Shown piece after piece: positions 49,527 to 60,100 of a stretch of DNA of 64,000 bases. The notes beneath the pieces were generated by a model that saw nothing but the letters and a program-made list of their open reading frames with translations, was not told the DNA's origin and did no database searches. This stretch comes from Alphaproteobacteria bacterium (GTDB lineage Bacteria > Pseudomonadota > Alphaproteobacteria > Rhodobacterales > Rhodobacteraceae): positions 1 through 64,000 of the forward strand of contig JAUHWT010000017.1 of the NCBI GenBank assembly GCA_030427145.1, given 5' to 3'. A program made the translations under genes and the position numbers. The first letter of the stretch is position 1. Each line of letters starts with the position of its first letter.

Positions 49527-49922
49527 ATGGAACGGACGGCAGTGAATCCCTGGCAGTGGTCGGTGGGACTTGGCTACAACCAGGGGGAAATCATCGATGG
49601 CGCGACGCGGCAGGTGATCTGTTCCGGGCAGACGGCGGTGGACGCAAATGGCGTGCCGCAGCACCCTGGTGACATGCGGGCGCAGATGGCGCTGGCGCTC
49701 GACAACCTGGAGGCGGTGCTGGCGCAGGCGGGGATGAGCCCGGCCAACGTCATTCGGCTTGGGGTTTATGCGCTGGACGTTGATGAGGCGCTGAGGAATT
49801 TCGACCTGATGGGGATGAGGTTCGGACCCCATCAGGTCGCCCCGCCGATGACACTGCTGGGGGTCACCCGTCTGGCCTTGCCGGGGCTGCTCTTTGAGAT
49901 CGAGGCCACGGCGATGGCCTGA
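49527..49922 (+). CDS. RidA/YjgF family protein
   Basis: 131 residues from ATG 49527 behind AAAGGAGA. RidA-fold markers: VICSGQTAVDANGVPQHPGD, MRAQMALALDNLEAVLAQAG, NVIRLGVYALDVDEAL and PPMTLLGVTRLALPGLLFEI. Archetypal RidA has an Arg in IRxxxxV (R105) that binds the imine; here the region reads TRLALPGLL, with Leu/Ala replacing parts of the usual pattern, so it may belong to a non-deaminase subfamily. Divergent from the WYL regulator, which probably controls it. Confidence 0.9.
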   Translation: MERTAVNPWQWSVGLGYNQGEIIDGATRQVICSGQTAVDANGVPQHPGDMRAQMALALDNLEAVLAQAGMSPANVIRLGVYALDVDEALRNFDLMGMRFGPHQVAPPMTLLGVTRLALPGLLFEIEATAMA

Positions 49923-49928
49923 GCGGGG

Positions 49929-50627
49929 TCAGTAGACGCTGGTCAGAAGCTCCGGTTTTTGCGAGGGCAGGACGATGACGGCCGCGCCGTGGACGGAGCG
50001 GTCGTTCAGGTCGATGACGTCCTGGTTGAGCATGCGGATGCAGCCCGAGGACACCGCGCGGCCCAGCTCCCAGGGCGAGGCGTCGCCATGGATGCGGTAG
50101 AGCGTGTCGACGCCGTCCTGGAACAGGTAGAGCGCGCGGGCGCCCATCGGGTTGTCGGGACCTGGGTCCATGCCGCCATTTGCCACCGAGTAGGGTTCCA
50201 GTTCGGGTCGCCGCAGGATCATGCTCTCCGGCACTTTCCAGACCGGCCATTCGCGAGTGAACTGAAGCCGGGCCGTGCCCTCCCAGTCGAACCCGGCGGC
50301 ACCGACGCTGACGCCGTAGCGCATGGCGCGCTCCGGGCTCTCAACAAAGTGCAGCAGAGCGTCGTTTGGGTCGATGACGATGGTGCCGCGGGGGTGTTCC
50401 GGCCAGGGGTTTGTAACCTCCTGCCGCCAGTATTCGGGTGCGAGTGAACCATCGGGCACTGCCGGAACCGGATGGGGCTCGTCGGTGATCGCGTGGTAAA
50501 AATCCGGCACGGGAGGGTATTGAGGTGCGGCCGGTGTTTCGGGTGCCGCGGGTTCGGGCTCCGGGCGCGCACAGGCGGTGAGACCTGCCGCGGCGGCAAG
50601 GGAGAGAAGTTTTCGTCGTGTCAGCAC
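49929..50627 (-). CDS. L,D-transpeptidase (YkuD domain), probable Tat lipoprotein
   Basis: 232 residues from GTG 50627, preceded by AGGA at good distance; an ATG at 50666 gives a 13-residue longer form with no ribosome site. The start yields TRRKLLSLAAAAGLTACA, a twin-arginine signal ending in a lipobox-like LTAC. A Pro-rich linker follows. The YkuD catalytic motif is complete: YRIHGDASPWELGRAVSSGC followed by IRM, with His and the catalytic Cys. It would make 3-3 cross-links or attach proteins in peptidoglycan. Tat-type YkuD proteins of this kind are common in Rhodobacterales. Confidence 0.92.
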   Translation of the reverse strand: MLTRRKLLSLAAAAGLTACARPEPEPAAPETPAAPQYPPVPDFYHAITDEPHPVPAVPDGSLAPEYWRQEVTNPWPEHPRGTIVIDPNDALLHFVESPERAMRYGVSVGAAGFDWEGTARLQFTREWPVWKVPESMILRRPELEPYSVANGGMDPGPDNPMGARALYLFQDGVDTLYRIHGDASPWELGRAVSSGCIRMLNQDVIDLNDRSVHGAAVIVLPSQKPELLTSVY

Positions 50628-50678
50628 GGGGGTGTCCTGGTCTTTGTTGCACAAAAGGCGCGTCATGCGCCGCTTTGG

Positions 50679-51005
50679 CTATGAAAACCGGGGCGGGTCG
50701 GTTGGCGGAGCCTGGGGCCGGTTGGCGGCGCGCCAGGTGTCCGTGGGGAACGGCTCGGTCACTGTGGTGCGGGTCCGGATGTCCAGGGTGGTGGCCGAGG
50801 CCACCATATCGGGGCCGCAGACCATGCCAGCGAGGGCGGCAATCCGGCATTTTTTGGCAGGGGTTGTCAGAGTGGCGGCATCAGCGGAGACGGCGTGGTC
50901 GGGCATGACCCGTGGCCCCTGGGCTTTGACGGTCGCGCCCCAGGCCCCCCAGGGAAGGAGGAGCACCGCAATCATCACAATCAGGCCGCGCCGCAAAATG
51001 TCCAT
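50679..51005 (-). CDS. Small secreted protein, unknown function
   Basis: 108 residues from ATG 51005: MDILRRGLIVMIAVLLLPWG followed by AWGATVKA, a clear Sec signal peptide. The mature part is about 80 residues with two Cys (KKCRIAALAGMVCGPDMVAS) that may form a disulfide. The Pro-rich tail is probably disordered. The ribosome site is weak. Not recognised by family. It lies upstream of the L,D-transpeptidase gene on the same strand, 51 bases before that gene's alternative start, so the pair may be co-expressed. Confidence 0.6.
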   Translation of the reverse strand: MDILRRGLIVMIAVLLLPWGAWGATVKAQGPRVMPDHAVSADAATLTTPAKKCRIAALAGMVCGPDMVASATTLDIRTRTTVTEPFPTDTWRAANRPQAPPTDPPRFS

Positions 51006-51305
51006 CCGATTGAATTTAGAGGTGTGTTTTGGGAAAAACAATCGTGGCGGGGCGCGGGCCGTGCCCGGAGCGTGGGGCATCACGGGCATTTGAGCGGGTG
51101 GCACGGAACAGAGGGGCTTCAGCCCCGCCGTGCCTGCGCCGGACCGGTCCGGGAGGGCCGGCGCACTCAGGTGGTTCGCGCTGGTGGTGCCGGAAGGGTA
51201 CGGGACGCCATAAAATTGCGTTGCGCCGTCGTTGGGCGCGCCAGCCCCCGGTCCGGCGCTGGCACGGCTTTTCCCGTAGATCAGAGCGAGGGCTGACTAG
51301 TTTAC
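51006..51305. other. Non-coding region, no feature recognised
   Basis: About 300 bases between the small secreted protein start and the katG terminator. It is GC-rich and holds no credible gene, repeat or promoter that I could support. Confidence 0.4.
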
Positions 51306-51333
51306 AAAAAAGGGCGCACCAACCGGCGCGCCC
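51306..51333 (-). terminator. Intrinsic terminator of katG
   Basis: On the katG strand GGGCGCGCC-GGTT-GGTGCGCCC forms a nine-pair stem with one G-U pair, followed by TTTTTT. It begins 29 bases past the katG stop. Confidence 0.85.
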
Positions 51334-51361
51334 CTCTGTGTTTTGATCGGTCTGAACCCGC

Positions 51362-53663
<2,302 letters not shown>

Positions 53664-54578
53664 ATGCAAGGCGTGACGCTCAGACAGCTCAGATATTTCG
53701 AGGCCGTGGCCGCCTGCGGCCATTTTGGGCGGGCGGCGGACATGTGTGCGATTTCCCAGCCCGCGATATCGGTACAGATCAGGGAGTTGGAGGAAACACT
53801 TGGCACGCCGTTGTTTGAACGGGGTGCGCGGCAGATCCGGCTGACGGCGTTTGGGGAGGTTTTTGCGGGCCGGGTGCGGGAGATTTTGCGGGCCGTGGAT
53901 GATCTCGGGGATCTGGCGCGGTCGTCACGCGGGGCGCTGGTGGGCAAGCTGAGAATAGGAATCATTCCCACGGTCGCGCCCTATCTGCTGCCCCGGATCA
54001 TTGGGAACCTGGCGCTGTCCCATGGGGATCTCGACGTGAACGTGCGCGAGACGCAGACCGACCGGCTGATCGCGGATCTGCTGGAGGGGCGGCTCGACAC
54101 GGCGATTGTGGCCCTGCCCGTGTCGGAGCCGGAACTGACCGAGGTGCCGCTCTTTGAGGAGGATTTCGTTCTGGTGCGCAGCGTGGATGAGGGCGGTCTG
54201 CCGGTGCCCAATCCCGCGAGCCTGTCGGAGATGCGCCTGCTGCTCCTTGAGGAGGGGCACTGTTTTCGCGATCAGGCGCTGGCGTTTTGCGGGATGCGCT
54301 CGACCCTGCCGCGGGAGAGCATGGATGGAAGCTCGCTGTCGACGCTGGTGCAGATGGTGTCCACGGGGCTTGGTGTGACACTGATCCCCGAGATGGCGGT
54401 GGATGTGGAGACCCGGTCGGCGGAGGTGACGGTGTCGCGTTTTCCGCCGCCAAGGCCGTCGCGGACGATTGGCATGATCTGGCGCCGGACCAGCCCTCTG
54501 ACCGAGCAGCTCACGGGCATATCCGAGGTCGTGCGGCAATCAGCTCTGGCGCAGCGGGAGCGTCTGGCGGCGGGCTGA
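53664..54578 (+). CDS. oxyR: Hydrogen peroxide sensor OxyR (LysR family)
   Basis: 304 residues. N-terminal winged helix: TLRQLRYFEAVAACGHFGRA, then CAISQPAISVQIRELEETLG. The sensing motif EEGHCFRDQALAFC holds the two redox cysteines (C199 and C208 in E. coli numbering) with the conserved GHCxRDQAL context, which separates OxyR from other LysR proteins. ATG 53664 is used; GTG four codons later (MTLRQ) would match many homologues and is an alternative. It is divergent from katG and should repress or activate it according to redox state. It converges with the RTX gene, 11 bases apart. Confidence 0.93.
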   Translation: MQGVTLRQLRYFEAVAACGHFGRAADMCAISQPAISVQIRELEETLGTPLFERGARQIRLTAFGEVFAGRVREILRAVDDLGDLARSSRGALVGKLRIGIIPTVAPYLLPRIIGNLALSHGDLDVNVRETQTDRLIADLLEGRLDTAIVALPVSEPELTEVPLFEEDFVLVRSVDEGGLPVPNPASLSEMRLLLLEEGHCFRDQALAFCGMRSTLPRESMDGSSLSTLVQMVSTGLGVTLIPEMAVDVETRSAEVTVSRFPPPRPSRTIGMIWRRTSPLTEQLTGISEVVRQSALAQRERLAAG

Positions 54579-54589
54579 GTGGCGTTCCG

Positions 54590-57022
54590 TCAGATAAAGT
54601 CGAAGTCGGATCTGCCGAGATCGGCGATGTCGAAATCCTTCAGCAGGACGCCGCCCTTTGAGGTCCACTCCACGAGCACGCCGCCGGAGTCTTCGCTGAT
54701 GTCGAGGTCGCGGAATTTCAGGTCGTTGCCGATGCGGATCAGGTCCGCGCCATCCCCGAAATCCCGGATGGTGTCCTGGCCGTCGCGGGATTTGCCGGTG
54801 AATTCGAACACGTCGTCGCCGGAGCCGCCCTTGAGCATGTCATCGCCCCGGTCGCCGGCCAGCGTATCGTCGCCCTTCTCTCCGTAGAGTTTGTCGTCAT
54901 CGTCGCCGCCGGAGAGGTCGTCGCGGGAATTGCCGCCACGGATCGTGTCGTGGCCGTCATCGCCGCGCAGGCGGTCGCGGGAGTCGCCGCCGTCGAGGAA
55001 GTCGTCACCCCGGCCGCCATAAACGCTGTCCCTGCCGCTGTCGCCGTAGAGCTGGTCATGGCCGTTATTGCCGCGGATTTTGTCATTACCTCCGTCGCCG
55101 CTGATCGCGTCCCGGCCGGAGCCGCCCTTGAGGATGTCATCGCCGTCGCGGCCGGTGATGATGTCATTGCCACCGCCGCCCGTGATGGTGTCATCGAATT
55201 GGGAGCCGGGCAGGACGTTGGCGTCGGAATCCGCGATCAGGTTCACGCCGGACCCAAGGCCACGCACGGTGACGGTGGCCGAGTGGCTGTTCCCGTTGCC
55301 GTCGTCGATGGTGTAGCTGAAACTGTCGCGGCCCTCCGCGCCGTCATTGAGGCGGTAGATGAGCTGACCGTTGGCGGCCTGGCTGACGGTGCCTTTTTCG
55401 CCCTGGGTCCAGGAGGTCACGGTGAGCGGGTCGTCTTCCCGGTCGGTGTCGTTGTCGAGCACGTCGATGGTAAGCGCGGTCTGTCCCGCGATGGAGGCCA
55501 CGTCATCGACGGCTGTGGGCCGGTAATTGTCGGGCACGCCGTAGATCACGTAGGCTTCGCCGGAGTTGAAAAGGGCATCGCCATCGGCTTTCCAGGCGCC
55601 GACGATCAGGTCATCCGTGCCGTCGTCGTTGATGTCACCAATGCCGGAGACCGAGCGGCCGCTCAGCGCGTTTCTCTCATCGCCTCGGATGGCGAAACCG
55701 TCCACGCCGTTGGCGTAGTTTTCAAGCCCGATGACGTCGAAGCCGTCGGCGGAGCCGAAAATGACGTAGCTGGCGCCCTTGTTTGGAACGCCGGGATAGC
55801 CGTAGAAGCCGACGCGCGGGGCGCCGATGATGAGGTCGTCGATGCCGTCGCCGTTCACGTCCCCCGCGGCGGAGACGGAGCGCCCGGCCTCACCATCCGC
55901 AACCCCGCCAAACGCGGCGCCGTTGGTGCCGTCGAGATCGTCACGGTTGATGGCGGCGTCGAAGGGTGTGTCACTTCCGAAGATCACGTAGCTGTCGCCG
56001 CGGGAGATCGGGTCGAACACGTCGTAGTCGCGGGGGCCGATGGTGCCGATGATCACGTCGTCAAAGCCGTCGCCATTCACGTCACCGGCTCGGGAGACGG
56101 AGGTGACATTGTGCAGTGAACTGCCCTCGCGATGAATGCGGAAGCCGTTGGTGCCGTCGAGGCTGGCGAGGTCGAAGGTGTCGGTGAAGCCGTTCTCCGA
56201 GCCGAACACGACGTAGCTTTCGCCCGCGACCTCTTCATAGGGGTAGGTCACGCCCATTGCACCGACGATGAAATCGTCGATGCCGTCGCCGTTGATGTCG
56301 CCCGCACCGTCGACGCTCCAGCCGGTGTTGTCGACGGTTCCGGTGGCCTGAAGCGTAAAGCCGTTCGTCCCGTCGAGATCGGAGAGGTTGAGCGTGTCCC
56401 CGAAGCCCGCGTCGGAGCCGTAGACCACATGGGCCTCGCCATAGGGGCCGTCATCATGCGGGTTGGCGTAGCGGGCGCCGATGATCATGTCGCCGATACC
56501 GTCGCCGTTCACGTCCCCCGCGCCGGAGACGGAGAAGCCGGTGTTGTCGCCCGCATCGACGCCCCCAATGGCGAAGCCGTTTGTGCCATCGAGGTCGGCC
56601 AGGGCGAGGGTTGGGTCGAAGCCGTTCTCCGAGCCGAACACCACATGGGCCGAACCGGCGGGGTCGGAGAAGGGGGAGCCGATGATCAGGTCGTCGATCC
56701 CGTCGCCGTTGACGTCACCGGCGGAGGAGACCTCACGGCCGCTGTCATCGCCTGCGGTGACGCCGTCGAGGCGGAAGCCGTTGGTGCCGTCGAGGGACGC
56801 GAGGTCGAAGCTGCTGTCGAAGGCGTTCGCGGTGCCAAAGACGACGTAGCTTTTGCCTGCGGCGATGTTGGGCGCGCCAATGATAAGGTCGGCGATGCCG
56901 TCGTTGTTGACGTCGCCCGCGCCGGAAACGGACCACCCGACCTGATCGGAATGATCGAGGCCTGGGAGGCGGAAGCCGTTGTCTCCGTCGAGGTCGCTGA
57001 GGTGGATTTCACTGTAGGCCAT
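54590..57022 (-). CDS. FG-GAP beta-propeller / RTX calcium-binding protein
   Basis: 810 residues, no classical signal peptide. Residues about 1-480 hold seven FG-GAP repeats, each centred on (S/A)GDVNGDGxDDLIIG, enough for a seven-bladed integrin-like propeller. A cadherin-like/Big domain follows (RPTAVDDVASIAGQTALTID; DSFSYTIDDGNGNSHSATV). About a dozen RTX nonapeptides (GGxGxDxhx) occupy residues about 620-740. They are unusually rich in Arg/Lys (NGHDQLYGDSGRDSVYGGRG). The last 60 residues lack repeats, as in type I secretion signals. Probable secreted adhesin or surface protein; no type I exporter genes are in the window. Confidence 0.88.
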   Translation of the reverse strand: MAYSEIHLSDLDGDNGFRLPGLDHSDQVGWSVSGAGDVNNDGIADLIIGAPNIAAGKSYVVFGTANAFDSSFDLASLDGTNGFRLDGVTAGDDSGREVSSAGDVNGDGIDDLIIGSPFSDPAGSAHVVFGSENGFDPTLALADLDGTNGFAIGGVDAGDNTGFSVSGAGDVNGDGIGDMIIGARYANPHDDGPYGEAHVVYGSDAGFGDTLNLSDLDGTNGFTLQATGTVDNTGWSVDGAGDINGDGIDDFIVGAMGVTYPYEEVAGESYVVFGSENGFTDTFDLASLDGTNGFRIHREGSSLHNVTSVSRAGDVNGDGFDDVIIGTIGPRDYDVFDPISRGDSYVIFGSDTPFDAAINRDDLDGTNGAAFGGVADGEAGRSVSAAGDVNGDGIDDLIIGAPRVGFYGYPGVPNKGASYVIFGSADGFDVIGLENYANGVDGFAIRGDERNALSGRSVSGIGDINDDGTDDLIVGAWKADGDALFNSGEAYVIYGVPDNYRPTAVDDVASIAGQTALTIDVLDNDTDREDDPLTVTSWTQGEKGTVSQAANGQLIYRLNDGAEGRDSFSYTIDDGNGNSHSATVTVRGLGSGVNLIADSDANVLPGSQFDDTITGGGGNDIITGRDGDDILKGGSGRDAISGDGGNDKIRGNNGHDQLYGDSGRDSVYGGRGDDFLDGGDSRDRLRGDDGHDTIRGGNSRDDLSGGDDDDKLYGEKGDDTLAGDRGDDMLKGGSGDDVFEFTGKSRDGQDTIRDFGDGADLIRIGNDLKFRDLDISEDSGGVLVEWTSKGGVLLKDFDIADLGRSDFDFI

Positions 57023-57041
57023 GGACTGGTTCCCCCGTGCT

Positions 57042-57075
57042 GTTCGGCATTCAACACGTACTGGTTGAGCCGAAC
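57042..57075 (-). promoter_or_regulatory. 5' leader hairpin of the FG-GAP/RTX gene
   Basis: GTTCGGC/GCCGAAC (7 pairs) continues inward as TCAAC/GTTGA (5 pairs) with a two-base bulge. It ends 20 bases upstream of the ATG, next to the GGGGGAA ribosome site, so it could affect translation. No T-run follows. Confidence 0.4.
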
Positions 57076-57114
57076 TGTGAGCAATTTAACACAAATGCAA
57101 AACTGACAGGTCGT

Positions 57115-60100
57115 TTAGTCGGGTTGTGTATTCATCTCGTCGCCGCCCCAGCGGGTGAGGTCGCGGGTTTCAAGGTAGCGGAAGACATCGTCGGGGTTTG
57201 AGAAGCGGTCGGCGATGTGGCTGGTGTTCTGTTTGAGGATCTCCGGCGTGTCGCGGTGGGGTATCTCGTGGCCCAGAAATTCCGAGAGCCGGGTGCATGT
57301 CGCGGGGTGTGTCAGGCTCGGGTAGTCGAGGATGAGCGCCTGATGGCCCCGCCGCGAGAGGGGTGTGAGGAAGGCGTCGCGGTAGCGGAGCATGGAGCGC
57401 TCGAACGCCTCAAAATCGGGGGGGTCGAAGTCGAGGCGGTCCCCGGTCCTTTCCTCGGACGGGTGGCGCACCCAGCGGTGTGTGCGTTCGGCGAGGCGGA
57501 AGGAGGAGTACTGCGCGAGCATGTTCTCGCGGATGACCATGACGAAACGGCTGTCGCTGTCGAGGACGTGGTCGATGACGCGGGGGTCGTGGTGGGGGAA
57601 GAGCTTGAAGCCCACGATGCGGTAGCCGAGGGCGAGGCCGTTGGCGATGTTGTTTTCCAGCCAGGGAACCGGATCGGCGTCACGCAGGGCGAGTGCGGTG
57701 GGGTCGCGGAGGACGCCGCTGCGGAGTTGGATTTCCTCGTGGTGGAAAAGCTCGTGGTCGATCAGGGTGTCTTTGCCGCGGGATATGATTTCGCAGAGCA
57801 GTGTGGAGCCGGTGCGGGCGAGGCCCATGACGACGAGGCGCTGTTGTGTGGTGGATGCGCCGGTCTTGCGGCGTTTGGGCGGCGGTGCGCTGCGGAATTC
57901 CGGCCAGGTGGGGTCGGATGTGTCTGGCGGTTGTGTGCCGAGGCCGGGGAAGAGGCCGCAGGTGTCCGCCAGTGACCAGAGCGTGTCGGAATAGGCCGCG
58001 CCGAAGCGGGTGAAATCCGCATGGGGCGCGGGGCCGGAGGCGAGGGTGTCGCTGATCCGCGCCCGCATCGTGGCGCGGAAGTCCGGGTCGCGGGCGAGGC
58101 GGGTGGCGATATCGACATAGTCGTCGGCGGTGCGGGCGATCAGTTCGGGCGTGCGGTACTCCAGGAGCCAGGCCGCTCCGGTGCGTTCGCGCAGGGTTTC
58201 GCCGGACAGCGCCACGACGATGCAGTTGCAGTCATAGGCCTCGCAGACGGTGGTGGCGCCGGAATAGGGGAAACTGTCGAGATAGATGTTGCTTGCCGCG
58301 AGGATACGACGGATTTCCAACGGGGTCTGCCGGGGCAGGATGGTGACGCGGTCGAAACTGACGCCGTGTTCCGCGAGGCGGGCGTTCAGGGCGCGGCGGA
58401 ACAGGTCGGGGGCGCAGGACATGGCCCAGACCTGGGCGAAGGGGTAGAGGATCAGTTGGCTGTCCGGGCTGGCTGCCAGGATGCGCGCCCAGGCGTCCAT
58501 GAGGTCGGGCTGGATCTTGTGGATCATGGCGCCGGAGGTGAGGAGCGTGGCGGTATCGGGAAGGCCGAGGCCGGTGCGCACAAGCTCCGGTGGTTCATCG
58601 GGTTTGGGGATGTCGCTGAAATCGAAGCAGCATTGCAGCGGCTCGGCGATCCAGGCCATGGGCTCGGTGTACTGGGCCTGGATTTCCGGGCTTTCTGTGC
58701 CCTGCCAGGCGACGATGTGGTCGAAGCTGCTGAAGCCCAGCGTCGTGGGGCAGTTGAAGCAGGTGGTGATCTGAAGCCGGGCGAGGCGGTGGGCCACGAT
58801 TGAGGTGACCGTTTCCCAGTTCGCGATGTAGGCGCCGAGTATGAACAGATCGATGTCGAGGGCGCGGATTTGGGCCACGGCGGCCTCGACGGAGTGATCA
58901 TTGAGAATGATCGTTTGCGCGAAAATATCCCCGGTATCCACCGCGTCTTCGGCGTCGTTTTGCAGGATAAGAACGGGCTCGAATCGGCTTCGGTCGAGAC
59001 CGTGATACATGGCTTTGGCGGACCAGGTTTCGGGGTTGGGCGAGAGGCTGCGGATGAAGACGCCGATGCGCAGCTTGCATGCGTTTGGCCGTGGTGTGCG
59101 GGGATGGGCGAGGGTCGCGCCGGAGAGGGTGAGCAGGCGTTCGATGCAGCGGCTGCGCAGCCGGATCATGCGGTGGAGATTGCCGTTGCCGAACAGGGCC
59201 TTAGTGTTGTGCAGGCCCATGAGGATTTCAGCAGCAAAGTCGTGCAGGGCGGTGCCGGCGCGTTCCTGGGCCAGCAGTGTGTCGATCTGCTCAAACAGGG
59301 TTTCGAGATAGCGGATGTAGGGCGCGGCCTCGCCCGCGTGGAAGAAATCCGGCTCCCGCCCGAGCCAGGCCGCGACGGTTTCGGCGCGGCGCAGCAGCAG
59401 GGCGGGTGTGCTGGCGAGATCGGGCAGGACGGGGCATTTGAAGGCGGGGATGAGCAGGAGCGAGGTGAGGAAAATCCGCAGGCGGTTTTGCGGGGTCGGT
59501 GCGTCGGCCCAGGTGGCGTGCATGGCGGAGACGAGGGCGTGCTCCGGGTCGGTCAGGGGCGCGGCGGAGATAGCGGCGCTGAAGCGTTCGAGGTCGGCAA
59601 GGGCGGTCGGGTGTGTGGCGATGCCCTCAAGCACGCGGGTGTCCGATTGCCACAGGGCGCTGGCGAGGCGGGCGCGGAGGTCGAGGCGGTCGTCCATTGT
59701 CCCGCCGGGGTCGCTGGAGGCCAGGGTGGTGACGCGGGCCAGCAGGTCGAGGACCGAGGGCCTGTCGGTGCCACGCGGTTGTGCTGGCGTAAGCGGCAGC
59801 GGCGCGGCGGTGCCGTCGAGGGCGAGGGCGGTGAGTTCGAAAACGGCCGGGGTGATTTCGGCCGCTGTTGCGTCTTCGCGCGGGGTCAGAACGGAATGGA
59901 TGGTGAGGGTTATGTCGGTTGCATCTTCGGGCAGGGGGACGGTGATTTCGCCGGCGCCGAGAAGCTCCGCGGATTGCAGCATGTCGCCGTCGCGGGAGAT
60001 GCCGATGACGTGGCGCCGGGCCGGGGTCGGCGGCAGGACCGGCCGGAGGGTGAGGCGCAGGGCCGGTTTCCGCGTGCCGGGGGGAAGGGAGAATGCGATC

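Noticed and set aside
51080-51130. Second sigma-54 promoter at GTGGCACGGAACAGAGG
   Set aside because: It has TGGCAC-N5 but no GC at the -12 position, and no gene lies downstream on that strand at a fitting distance.
50895-51296. Plus-strand open frame of 133 codons opposite the small secreted protein
   Set aside because: Covers GC-rich DNA antisense to a better gene, lacks a ribosome site and has a composition typical of a shadow frame.
54950-57106. Long plus-strand open frames opposite the FG-GAP/RTX gene
   Set aside because: They are antisense shadows caused by the repeated GC-rich codons of the calcium-binding and FG-GAP repeats.
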